A DNA stretch of 64,000 bases from Thiocapsa imhoffii (GTDB lineage: Bacteria; Pseudomonadota; Gammaproteobacteria; Chromatiales; Chromatiaceae): positions 248,001 through 312,000 of the forward strand of contig NZ_NRSD01000002.1 in the NCBI RefSeq assembly GCF_016583985.1. Reading direction: 5' to 3'. A program made the position numbers and the translations under genes. Under the pieces are notes generated by a model. That model worked only from the letters and a program-made list of their open reading frames with translations, was not told the DNA's origin and did not search any database. Positions within the stretch are counted from its first letter, which is position 1; each line of letters opens with the position of its first letter. Below, one piece after another: positions 29,054 to 38,363 of the stretch.

Positions 29054-29297
29054 ATTGAGCGTAAACCCTGCGGAACTTCTGGTGATCACGGCGCGTTCGG
29101 TCTCTTCAGGAACCTCGACCAGAAGGGCGCGGGCCAGCCGCCCCGTGATCTGGTGGTACCACGGGTCATGCCGTTCGAGAGCATGACCTGCTCCGATCCT
29201 GACTGCTTCGATTCGGAGTGATGACAGCGTCTGGCTTGTCTGTGGCCCTCTCCGACCACACTGTTCTCTATGAATCAGCGATGAGGACAACACTGAA

Positions 29298-29690
29298 ATG
29301 CGCATCCTTCACACCATGTTGCGAACGGGCGACCTCCAACGCTCAATCGATTTCTACACCAATATGCTCGGCATGCGTCTGCTGCGCCAAAAGGACTATC
29401 CGGAAGGTGAGTTCACGCTGGCCTTTCTCGGTTACGGCGACGAGTCCGAGCACACGGTGATCGAGTTGACCTACAACTGGGGCGTCGAGCACTACGAGAT
29501 CGGGACCGCGTATGGTCACATCGCCATCGAGGTGGATGATGTGTATCAGGCGGCTGATCGCGTTAAGGAGAAAGGCGGGACCATTTTGCGCGAGGCCGGT
29601 CCCATGAATGCGGGCACCACCATCATCGCCTTTGTGCGCGATCCGGATGGGTATCCGATCGAACTCATCGGGACTAAGCGCGAGGATTGA
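29298..29690 (+). CDS. gloA: Lactoylglutathione lyase (glyoxalase I)
   Basis: The 130-residue VOC-fold enzyme converts the methylglyoxal-glutathione hemithioacetal to S-lactoylglutathione. Metal ligands are visible in the two beta-alpha modules: His5 (RILHTMLR), Glu in [10 protein letters not shown], His in GHIAIEVDD and Glu in YPIELIGTK. The length and [16 protein letters not shown] motif are typical of the nickel-dependent bacterial form. It is divergent from the CobW-family gene. Confidence 0.96.
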   Translation: MRILHTMLRTGDLQRSIDFYTNMLGMRLLRQKDYPEGEFTLAFLGYGDESEHTVIELTYNWGVEHYEIGTAYGHIAIEVDDVYQAADRVKEKGGTILREAGPMNAGTTIIAFVRDPDGYPIELIGTKRED

Positions 29691-29830
29691 GCCACCGCTC
29701 TCGAGCTGCTTTCCCGCTGACGACGACAAGTCTCCGCTTGTCCCGAGGCGAGCCTTCCGAAGTCGCTTCTGCTTGCAATCCGCGCGTCAGACGCTAAAGT
29801 CACGAAACGTGTAATTTGTGGCTTGGCCTT

Positions 29831-30772
29831 ATGAACGACCGGATCAGTCTCCGTCTTGTGCTGTCGCTGCTGTTGCTCGACGTCATGCGTCCCCTCGTCG
29901 TGATCGCCGGCGGGGATCACGGCGTCGCTGTCCGATCACCACATCCTGGGCCCGAGGTGGCGGACACGCCCTCTGTGCGGATCGAGGGACCTGTGCGTGT
30001 GCCGCCCGCGTTGGCATTGGCCGAAGTCTATGTGCCGGGCATTGCACTCGATCGTTACTTGGTCAGCGAGAAGCTCGATGGTGTGCGTGGATATTGGGAT
30101 GGCCAACGGCTGCTGACGCGCGGCGGTCATGTCATCCAGGCGCCGAGTTGGTTTACCGCGGACTTTCCGGCGCTACCTCTCGACGGCGAGTTGTGGATGG
30201 GCCGCGGAACCTTCGAGCGCCTCTCGGGGACGGTCCGTCGGCTGGAACCGGACGCTGTGGCCTGGCAAGCGGTTCGGTTCATGGTCTTTGATCTACCGGC
30301 GCATCCGGGTGACTTCGAGACCCGCTTGGCCTTGCTGCGGGGTTTGGTCCAGGCGAATCCGAATCCGGCATTGGGTCTGGTTGAGCAGATGAAGGTGAGT
30401 GATCACACGGCCTTGATGGAGATGCTGGACCAGGTGGTTGCCGCGGGCGGTGAGGGTTTGATGCTGCATCGTCGCGACGCCGTCTATCGCGCCGGACGGT
30501 CGGCTGATCGCCTCAAGGTGAAACCCTATTTGGAGGGGGATGCTCGTGTGATCGCGCATTTACCTGGGCGCGGGCGACACGTGGGTCGCATGGGGTCGCT
30601 CTTGGTCGAAGAATCGGACGGCACCCGCTTCCAACTCGGTACGGGGTTCACGGATGCCCAACGCGACGCGCCGCCACTGATCGGAGAGGTGGTCACTTTC
30701 AAGTTTCATGGTCGCACGGTCCATGGCAAACCACGGTTTGCGAGCTTCCTCGGCGTGGTCGAGACATTTTGA
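29831..30772 (+). CDS. ATP-dependent DNA ligase with signal peptide (LigE-like)
   Basis: The 313-residue protein has a hydrophobic N-terminus (about residues 6-27) typical of export. The nucleotidyltransferase core follows, with the AMP-attached Lys81 in SEKLDGVRGYWDG, then LDGELWMGRG, GGEGLMLHR (motif IV) and DRLKVKPY (motif V). A short OB-fold ends the protein. It matches periplasmic ATP-dependent ligases of Gram-negative bacteria, thought to seal nicks in DNA outside the cytoplasm. The ATG at 29831 is preferred over an in-frame GTG at 29816. Confidence 0.9.
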   Translation: MNDRISLRLVLSLLLLDVMRPLVVIAGGDHGVAVRSPHPGPEVADTPSVRIEGPVRVPPALALAEVYVPGIALDRYLVSEKLDGVRGYWDGQRLLTRGGHVIQAPSWFTADFPALPLDGELWMGRGTFERLSGTVRRLEPDAVAWQAVRFMVFDLPAHPGDFETRLALLRGLVQANPNPALGLVEQMKVSDHTALMEMLDQVVAAGGEGLMLHRRDAVYRAGRSADRLKVKPYLEGDARVIAHLPGRGRHVGRMGSLLVEESDGTRFQLGTGFTDAQRDAPPLIGEVVTFKFHGRTVHGKPRFASFLGVVETF

Positions 30773-31106
30773 ACAGGCCGAGCCGTGAGTCGATCCTGTT
30801 GCCACCGTGCTGCACCCAGCACCTTCCGGAGTCCGCACTCGACACGCTGTAGCCCCCTGGTGTTGCCAGACTGGTCATTTCATGACCGGTGTGGAGAAAA
30901 TGCTGACTTCAGGTTGGGTTAAGGGCTGCCCGCACAGCTTATCCACAGTAACGGCCACAGCGATTGGGGACAAACGAATGGCGTTGTTGTCCGCGTCACG
31001 AAGCGTGGTTGGTCTCATTGATCGCGTGTAGTTCGTGTTGCCCGTCTCGCGGTCGCCTTCGAATTTGGGCAACACCATCTTCTCATTGCCCTCAGAGACT
31101 CATTTG
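30773..31106. other. Intergenic region before the CRISPR array
   Basis: These 334 bases hold one exact DnaA-box sequence TTATCCACA (30939-30947), a one-mismatch copy in reverse (30890-30898), and a perfect 9-bp inverted repeat GTGTTGCCC/GGGCAACAC (31035-31075) just beyond the leader-distal end of the array. No gene is seen. Confidence 0.5.
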
Positions 31107-32053
31107 CGCTTCATCCCCGCTGGGGCGGGGAACACATCGGCCATTGCCGAGCCTCCACGCCCACTGTAGGTTCATCCCCGCAGGCGCGGGGAACACTGCA
31201 GATGGACAAGCGAACACTGGGCAAGAGGCGGTTCATCCCCGCAGGCGCGGGGAACACGGCAGCCACCGCTGCGACGGTCTTGCCCTTGTACGGTTCATCC
31301 CCGCAGGCGCGGGGAACACCTGAGCTTAGCGGCGTTGCTGAGCGTATCAGCCGGTTCATCCCCGCAGGCGCGGGGAACACCAGTGTGCCATGCCGCTGTC
31401 TGCCGAAATGGGCGGTTCATCCCCGCAGGCGCGGGGAACACAAGACCTCGGCAGTGCGCGGCTCGGCAAGCGCCGGTTCATCCCCGCAGGCGCGGGGAAC
31501 ACCAGTGTGCCATGCCGCTGTCTGCCGAAATGGGCGGTTCATCCCCGCAGGCGCGGGGAACACAAATCAGGACCAGTCTTGCACTAGAACAGAAGCGGTT
31601 CATCCCCGCAGGCGCGGGGAACACCCTCCCACCGCTCGTCTAACCAGCACCACCCACGGTTCATCCCCGCAGGCGCGGGGAACACGCTTATCTCCTATTC
31701 CGGGGTGCAATGTGAATCGGTTCATCCCCGCAGGCGCGGGGAACACATCCTTCATCTGAACTTCCAACATTAGAAGAACGGTTCATCCCCGCAGGCGCGG
31801 GGAACACTTGAAATACAGCCGGTCATAGTGCTCTTGGAGCGGTTCATCCCCGCAGGCGCGGGGAACACTCACCCATCGGCAACGATTCTCGCGTAGAGGT
31901 CGGTTCATCCCCGCAGGCGCGGGGAACACACATCAGGAGCACAAGCAGCATTAGGCCATTCACCGGTTCATCCCCGCAGGCGCGGGGAACACACCGGATT
32001 GCCAATCGACGAACCCGACATCAGCGGTTCATCCCCGCAGGCGCGGGGAACAC
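31107..32053 (-). CRISPR. Type I-E CRISPR array, 16 repeats and 15 spacers
   Basis: Repeats are 29 bp; on the plus strand they begin CGGTTCATCC and end GCGGGGAACAC. I place repeat starts at 31107, 31168, 31229, 31291, 31352, 31413, 31474, 31535, 31596, 31657, 31718, 31779, 31840, 31901, 31964 and 32025. Spacers are 32 bp except one of 33 (31258-31290) and one of 34 (31930-31963). The repeat at 31107 has three changes, as expected at the leader-distal end. Transcription should run leftwards, giving crRNAs with 5' handle AUGAACCG. Spacers 31381-31412 and 31503-31534 are identical. Confidence 0.98.
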
Positions 32054-32144
32054 ACTGTCAGCATCCTGCTGATCTTATTAATGAAATTGTGCGCGTAATA
32101 TTCCACCAAAAAAATCCTTGTTTCGATGGGGTAGGTCTAAACTG
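32054..32144 (-). promoter_or_regulatory. CRISPR leader
   Basis: These 91 bases between the array and cas2 are much more AT-rich than the surroundings (for example AATATTCCACCAAAAAAATC on the plus strand). They adjoin the undegenerate end of the array, so they should contain the crRNA promoter and the spacer-integration signals. Confidence 0.8.
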
Positions 32145-33336
<1,192 letters not shown>

Positions 33337-33397
33337 GCGTCATGGAGTCCGCTGGCAGGGGTGGATCTGGCGCCCGAAGGGGCGGCGGTGGCTCGAC

Positions 33398-33610
33398 TCA
33401 GGCGGCCACTTCGACATAGTCCACCTGGCTCGTTGGCAGAGGTGGCGTTAAGCCGTCTTCCTTGAGGCCGGCCAGGTGCAATTCGATCGCCTCCCGAATC
33501 TCCCGCTCGGTCTCTTCGGGCGTGTGCCCAGTGGCGACGCATCCGGGCAGGTCGGGGACATAGGCGGAGTAGTTGTTCTCCGCGCGCTCGATCACGATCG
33601 CGTAACGCAT
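33398..33610 (-). CDS. hicB: HicB-type antitoxin inside the cas operon
   Basis: This 70-residue protein is a short HicB: MRYAIVIERAENNYSAYVPD, then LPGCVATGHTPEETEREIRE and AIELHLAGLKEDG. It has the degraded RNase-H-like fold that neutralises HicA. It lacks the C-terminal DNA-binding domain of longer HicB proteins, so autoregulation is less likely and the cas promoter may drive it. It starts 12 bases after hicA. Confidence 0.92.
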   Translation of the reverse strand: MRYAIVIERAENNYSAYVPDLPGCVATGHTPEETEREIREAIELHLAGLKEDGLTPPLPTSQVDYVEVAA

Positions 33611-33622
33611 GCTGTTTGGTCC

Positions 33623-33808
33623 TCATTTCCAGCCGGCTTGTTTGTGGATACTGTTCACCGTACCCGGTGCCAGGTCGTCGTTCGGTCGACCGGGCACCGT
33701 GACGCGCCCCGGCTTGGTGTCGTGTTTGTACTGACGATGGCTGCCACGGGTTGCGACGAGACGCCAACCGTCGTTTTTCAACCGCTCTAGTATCTCGGAA
33801 ACCTTCAC
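33623..33808 (-). CDS. hicA: HicA-type mRNA interferase toxin inside the cas operon
   Basis: The 61-residue toxin has the small dsRBD-like HicA fold, with MKVSEILERLKNDGWRLV, the catalytic His24 in RGSHRQYKH, VTVPG and LAPGTVNSIHKQAG. HicA cleaves mRNA and stops growth. The GTG start at 33808 overlaps the cas6e TGA as GTGA; this start matches the family N-terminus better than the longer open frame to 33844. Toxin-first order is typical of hicAB. Position implies co-transcription and coupled translation with Cascade genes. Confidence 0.92.
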   Translation of the reverse strand: MKVSEILERLKNDGWRLVATRGSHRQYKHDTKPGRVTVPGRPNDDLAPGTVNSIHKQAGWK

Positions 33809-34428
33809 GACGATCGCGCTACCGACAGCAATCCCAAGCCCCATGCTTTGCCATGCCCGATGCCGGTCAGGATCGCTTTTCGCAGTCGCTCCGGGTCAGC
33901 TGCCTCCAGGTGGCCTTCGTATAAAGCGGACTGCAAAGTAATGCGATGGCCGGTTGTCGCATGGCGCGCCTGAAGTCGCTCACTGGCGGCCCTGATACAG
34001 GCTAGGATCTGGAAGCCATGCTGTTTACCTTGTCGATCCAGCCATGCGAGCTGTTCTTCTTCCCTCGCCAATCCCCAACGCTTGCCGTTGCGGTTTACGA
34101 TCGGATTAGCCTGGAGACGGAAGCGATAGCGTCCCCCCGGTTGGATCAGTCGTTCCAGATCCACTGGTTTGTTAGGAAGGATCTCCAAGGCATAGCCAGT
34201 TTGCGCCTTCAGTGCCTGCCAGTTGGCACCAACCGCAGATTGTACGAGCAGCACGGCCGAACCAGTGGTCGGTGGATTCGCTTCCAGACGCCAGAGGAAC
34301 GGATGGGGTGGCGATTCTGTGCCTGTTGAGTAGGCGCGCGCCAGGGTTCTGTGCATTTCGTAGGGGTTGCATAGGTCGCGTCGCGCGTGTGGATGTTGTG
34401 CATCGAGTGTCAGTTTAGAGAGGTACAT
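33805..34428 (-). CDS. cas6e: CRISPR pre-crRNA endoribonuclease Cas6e
   Basis: The 207-residue RAMP protein starts MYLSKLTLD and has YEMHRTLARAY (with the catalytic-site His), FRLQANPIVNRNGKRWGL and the glycine-rich C-terminal GIGHGKAWGLGLLSV. It cuts the repeat hairpin and stays in Cascade. The start overlaps cas5 by 14 bases and the stop overlaps hicA. All key motifs are intact. Confidence 0.96.
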   Translation of the reverse strand: MYLSKLTLDAQHPHARRDLCNPYEMHRTLARAYSTGTESPPHPFLWRLEANPPTTGSAVLLVQSAVGANWQALKAQTGYALEILPNKPVDLERLIQPGGRYRFRLQANPIVNRNGKRWGLAREEEQLAWLDRQGKQHGFQILACIRAASERLQARHATTGHRITLQSALYEGHLEAADPERLRKAILTGIGHGKAWGLGLLSVARSS

Positions 34429-35065
34429 GAATGACCTCCGTCGTGACAAAACGTGGCCCGAAACGGCGCTCGGAAAAAGGTGCGATGGGTTGATCGAAGC
34501 GCATCGCCCCCGCCGTTTCATGTTCGAGAAGCAGGCGCACCGGCGCATCGCGATCCTCGAAGCGCGGCGGGGCGATGCGCGGCGCAGCGGTCAAGGTATC
34601 TCGCAAACCCCGGTCGACCCTTCCGGGCTCGCACCAGACCGGCGAGGAGGGTGGAAACGCCTTTCGGCCGAGCGACAACGGCCAGACCGGATCCCGCAAT
34701 GCCGCGTCGATGGCTTTGAGCAGGGTTCGATTCTCACCCTCCAACCCGACGAGAAAGGCGGCGTCCGCGAGATAGTATCTGGGGCTGACGACTGTGCGTC
34801 TTAAATCGACCTTACCAGCGCCAGTTACGACGCCGGTGGCCGTCTGGTAATCACGCATCAGCAGCCCTTCCCGATCGACACGGACGCCGAAGCGCAGGAG
34901 GGTTAGATCATCCAGGGTTGCGGTGCGGTCGCGCCCGAACGCGGCGCACACGAGTCCCAATACTCCGGATTTCGAGGGCTCGAGCTGGCTATCACGCTCG
35001 TCGAACCGGCTGGTGGTACCCCATGCCTGCATCGGACCTGCCAGCCGCAGGAGCAGTGTCGGCAT
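34415..35065 (-). CDS. cas5e: Cascade subunit Cas5e
   Basis: The 216-residue RAMP protein begins with LLLRLAGPMQAWGTTSRFDE and has PSKSGVLGLVCAAFG, typical of Cas5e, which caps the 5' handle of the crRNA. YYLADAAFLVGLEG and LGRKAFPPSSPVW match the family. The ATG at 35065 is 2 bases after the cas7 stop. The longer open frame upstream is in cas7 and is not used. Confidence 0.96.
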   Translation of the reverse strand: MPTLLLRLAGPMQAWGTTSRFDERDSQLEPSKSGVLGLVCAAFGRDRTATLDDLTLLRFGVRVDREGLLMRDYQTATGVVTGAGKVDLRRTVVSPRYYLADAAFLVGLEGENRTLLKAIDAALRDPVWPLSLGRKAFPPSSPVWCEPGRVDRGLRDTLTAAPRIAPPRFEDRDAPVRLLLEHETAGAMRFDQPIAPFSERRFGPRFVTTEVIHVPL

Positions 35066-35067
35066 GA

Positions 35068-36210
35068 TCAGCCCTCCAGCCGGGCGCGGGTATTCTCGAC
35101 GACCCAATCCGCCAGCTTTTGCAGCGTCTTGTGCGCAATACCCTTCTCCTGCGGCCAGGCCCCGGTGAGATCGAGGTATCCCCACGTGTCCTGACCATCG
35201 CTGAATGCCTCGGCGACAGCGGTATCCTGCTCGGCCAGCTTTGCGACTGAAAGCGCCGTCAACTCGTGATCCGGCTTGGGCCAGATCGGTCTTTCGAAGG
35301 CATTCGCGAGATTGAAGGGGCTAGCGTGTCGAAACACGATACCGATGAAGCTTGGCGGATTATGGGCCGCGAAGGTGTTCTGTTTCCCGGTTGGGATGGC
35401 ACGCGCCATGGACTCGGTGAACGCAGCGATTCCCTTTAGGGCCAAATCGTGATCACCCTTGAGGTTGTCAACGAGTTTGCGCGGGTCGATGACGGCATAG
35501 CGGTAGAAAGTAGCCGAGTTGAAATCAACGTGTCCGATCATGCCGGCGCCGGTCTCGTCGATGCCGCCTTCATCGTCGACGGCGGTGAAATAGTCGAACT
35601 CGCGCTCAACCCTGTGGGTGCTGATGGCGTGGGCGACCTGGCAGGCGGCATGCTGGTTGACTTCGGGCAAATCGGCGAGCATTCGCCCAAACAGCGCGAC
35701 GTCAATGGCCTTTTGGCCGTCTAGGAGCGCCTTGGCTGCTTTGACGACCTCCGGTGCAGCGCTCGCCTTGGCCTGCTTCTTGGTTTTCTTGGACTCGTCG
35801 TTTGCGGGGACCACCAGGACATCCCAATGTGCGTGGATCAAATCGGCGAGGCGCTCGACCTCGCCTCGGCCGAGAAAGAGCAGGTACTCGGTTTTGCCAT
35901 CCTCCTTGATCTTGAGTCCAGCGGCGGACAGGGCGGTTTCGATCTGAGTGCCGGCTTCTGGGTGACCCAGCTCGGTAAGGCGCCGCTGCAACAGCACTTT
36001 GAGTCTCTTTGTCCGAACGGAGCTGAACTCGGCAGGGACCATGCCCGACTCAGCAGACTTGAGCCGGATCGCTCGTTTGAAACATTGGCTGCTGACCCGC
36101 GCCCGTCGATGACCGCCGAAGAGTGCGTCTTTCGGTGCGCCGGTGTCATCACGATTGAGATTGGATGGGGCAAAGTTTTGGATTAGATGGTATTCGATGA
36201 AGAGGCTCAT
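35068..36210 (-). CDS. cas7e: Cascade backbone subunit Cas7e
   Basis: The 380-residue protein starts FIEYHLIQNFAPSNLNRDD, followed by GAPKDALFGGHRRARVSSQC, both diagnostic of Cas7e (CasC). Six copies coat the crRNA spacer. Later motifs include ADLPEVNQHAACQVAHAIST and GAGMIGHVDFNSATFYRYA. The ATG at 36210 has a GGAG site within the preceding ten bases. It is separated from cse2 by 13 bases. Confidence 0.97.
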   Translation of the reverse strand: MSLFIEYHLIQNFAPSNLNRDDTGAPKDALFGGHRRARVSSQCFKRAIRLKSAESGMVPAEFSSVRTKRLKVLLQRRLTELGHPEAGTQIETALSAAGLKIKEDGKTEYLLFLGRGEVERLADLIHAHWDVLVVPANDESKKTKKQAKASAAPEVVKAAKALLDGQKAIDVALFGRMLADLPEVNQHAACQVAHAISTHRVEREFDYFTAVDDEGGIDETGAGMIGHVDFNSATFYRYAVIDPRKLVDNLKGDHDLALKGIAAFTESMARAIPTGKQNTFAAHNPPSFIGIVFRHASPFNLANAFERPIWPKPDHELTALSVAKLAEQDTAVAEAFSDGQDTWGYLDLTGAWPQEKGIAHKTLQKLADWVVENTRARLEG

Positions 36211-36223
36211 GGTGCGCTCCTTG

Positions 36224-36781
36224 TCAGTCTGGCGTTGTGGTTTGGATGGACGCTTCGTGATCGCCGTTGTTCGAATCAGGTTCGTAAGCACGGTAGAAGT
36301 CACGCGCCCAACGCTGGCGAATTGAGCCCCGCCGTTCGAGGTCGAAGGGTCTCAGCCATACGCCCAGATCATCGAGCAGGCGGACGTAGTTGCAGGGACG
36401 ATCGTCCGCCGCCAGCAGTGAGACCGACTGGCGGAGCAGATTGTGCAGGCTCTCCGGTTCGGCGCCGAGGAGGGCAATAAAGCGCTGTTCGATACTCTTG
36501 CTTTCGCGGGTCCGTGCAATGGACCCTAGCGCCGCGGCCAGGCTTATATCCGGGCGATGCTTGGGATGAAGGGCGAAGAGCGCGGCCGTGAGATAGAGAG
36601 CCTTACGCCATGGATCAGCGGCGTGGCATTCGTTCGGAACGAATCGCTCGACGTAGGGATAGGCACGAGGGAAGCCACCCGGAGTAAAGCCTAAACTGCG
36701 GCGCAGATGGGCTAGGGCACCGCGATCCCGTTCCGCCAACTCGGACAGGTGAGCGACGAAGGATTGAGCGTGCTCGCTCAT
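36224..36781 (-). CDS. cse2: Cascade small subunit Cse2 (CasB)
   Basis: The 185-residue, mostly helical protein is Cse2, present as a dimer along the Cascade belly. Typical features are the RGALAHLRRSLG helix, YLTAALFALHP and the C-terminal RQRWARDFYRAYE. The start overlaps the cse1 stop by four bases (ATGA). Length is in the normal range. Confidence 0.94.
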   Translation of the reverse strand: MSEHAQSFVAHLSELAERDRGALAHLRRSLGFTPGGFPRAYPYVERFVPNECHAADPWRKALYLTAALFALHPKHRPDISLAAALGSIARTRESKSIEQRFIALLGAEPESLHNLLRQSVSLLAADDRPCNYVRLLDDLGVWLRPFDLERRGSIRQRWARDFYRAYEPDSNNGDHEASIQTTTPD

Positions 36782-38343
36782 GGAATGGTCTCCTCTGACG
36801 TGATGGCGGATGGGTCCAGCGAACGAACGAGGCGGTGCAAGCCCGGGTCGGCGCGGGCCATTGCACGCAGGGCGCGCGGTGTTTCACCTAGCGCGCGGCA
36901 GGTGGCTGTCCAGGCTCTTCGGGTGGCTGCTTGCAACTGCTCCAGCCAATGCTGATGGGCGCCGTCGCTATCGCCTGCGGCGATTCTCTGTATCAGAACG
37001 GGGAGACCACGCTCGGTGGTGGAGAAGAAGACAGGCGCGGTAGGACCGTTATCCAGAATCGACCTGGCGCGGGCCTTGGTGTCTTTATGGCTCGGGTCGG
37101 GCATGGTGTCAGTGACCATCTCGACGCATATCGCGCGCAAGCGAAAGTAGGTATCTTCTGCCTGACGAACTCGGGCGCGCAGGTCGGCGGCAGCCTCCGG
37201 GTTCGCGAGGACTGTCAAAGGCAGATCGAAGCGCTCGATCCGCCAGCGGAGCAGCTTTGCTTGGTCGCTGGCGAGACCTGCGATCAGGACCGGTATCGGT
37301 TCGTCGAACTTTCCCATTTGCTCGAAAAGATTCGCCGCTCCGGACAGGATGGTGGCTGGCTGGTTGAATTTGCCTGTTGCGTCAGGCACCAGGGCCGGCA
37401 GCTCGCGCCACAGTGCACGTCCTTCTGTGAAAGAGACACGAATGGCTTTACCATCCTTGTTAAAGCGATAACAGGCCATCGGGTCTGGCGCATGTGCGTC
37501 TTCTTCCAATGCGAGTCCGGCTGCGAAGAGGATGTGGCGAATCCCTCTATCAGCGCCTGCGCGAGCCAACAGAACGGCGCGCGTCAGTCGTGTATATCGA
37601 TCGTTAGGGCCGGTGACCAGTCGTGGCGGCGCTTTAAGCGACTCTATATTCGGCCGAGATTGCTCCCAGGAGGGTCGATCATCCTGTCCTCTTGCGCGGT
37701 ATGGGTGAAGGCCCGAGAGCAGGGTTGATGTCAGCGTTTTGCCGATCGGCATGACTGCTGCCGTGTTCGCGAGTGGTCCAGCTTTGTCTGAGTCGCGAAC
37801 GACCTTGACCAGCCCTCCAGGCGTGAACTGAAGAGCGCCAAGCAAATGTCGACATGCGAGTGATGGCATGATCTCGGCCGGAAGATCATCCAGTGCGTGA
37901 TCGAACACCAACGGGGTATTGCCATTGGCGCATTCAAGGCAAATCTGTGTCCATGGCTTCTGCTTGTCGCGAATTTCGGGTACATCCGCAAGTGCCGCAA
38001 CTTGCATGAAAGGATGCTCTGGGTGGAATAACCAGAAGCGTTCCCGCCATTCGTTTAAATAGGCGCAGATTGGCGCCTCTGGCAAACCTTCACGGTACCA
38101 GCGAGCACGCACGGCATCCGTCCAGGCTCCATGATGCGAGCTCAAGGCCCGGTGTAAGATCGTGAGCAGGAGTCGATAGAGTGCGATCAGGTTCGGTGGT
38201 GAGGTTTCGGCCAAGGCAGAGAAACGATCGGCTTCCAGTAGCGCTTGGCTTAAGCTGATGTCGAGAGTCTCGCCGTGCAGCATGCGTACCGGTATCCAGG
38301 GCTCGTCCAGCAGATTGAAGGCCGGTTCCGTCGTTCTGGTCAT
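36778..38343 (-). CDS. cse1: Cascade large subunit Cse1 (CasA)
   Basis: The 521-residue protein has the Cse1 start FNLLDEPWIPVRML and the zinc/loop region with HPEHPFMQVAALADVPE. The L1 region and the C-terminal four-helix bundle are also present. Cse1 recognises the PAM and recruits Cas3. It begins 20 bases after cas3, so the effector genes form one transcription unit. No damage is seen. Confidence 0.96.
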   Translation of the reverse strand: MTRTTEPAFNLLDEPWIPVRMLHGETLDISLSQALLEADRFSALAETSPPNLIALYRLLLTILHRALSSHHGAWTDAVRARWYREGLPEAPICAYLNEWRERFWLFHPEHPFMQVAALADVPEIRDKQKPWTQICLECANGNTPLVFDHALDDLPAEIMPSLACRHLLGALQFTPGGLVKVVRDSDKAGPLANTAAVMPIGKTLTSTLLSGLHPYRARGQDDRPSWEQSRPNIESLKAPPRLVTGPNDRYTRLTRAVLLARAGADRGIRHILFAAGLALEEDAHAPDPMACYRFNKDGKAIRVSFTEGRALWRELPALVPDATGKFNQPATILSGAANLFEQMGKFDEPIPVLIAGLASDQAKLLRWRIERFDLPLTVLANPEAAADLRARVRQAEDTYFRLRAICVEMVTDTMPDPSHKDTKARARSILDNGPTAPVFFSTTERGLPVLIQRIAAGDSDGAHQHWLEQLQAATRRAWTATCRALGETPRALRAMARADPGLHRLVRSLDPSAITSEETIP

Positions 38344-38363
38344 GTCGCCTCCGGGCAGTTGGA

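Noticed and set aside
30890..30947. DnaA-box-like sites as a replication origin
   Set aside because: Only one exact and one near match occur, without an AT-rich unwinding region, more boxes, or neighbouring dnaA, dnaN or rep genes.
31202..31759. Repeated protein-like open frame rich in RFIPAGAGNT
   Set aside because: It is the CRISPR repeat translated; the 29-bp repeats and 32-bp spacers explain it fully.
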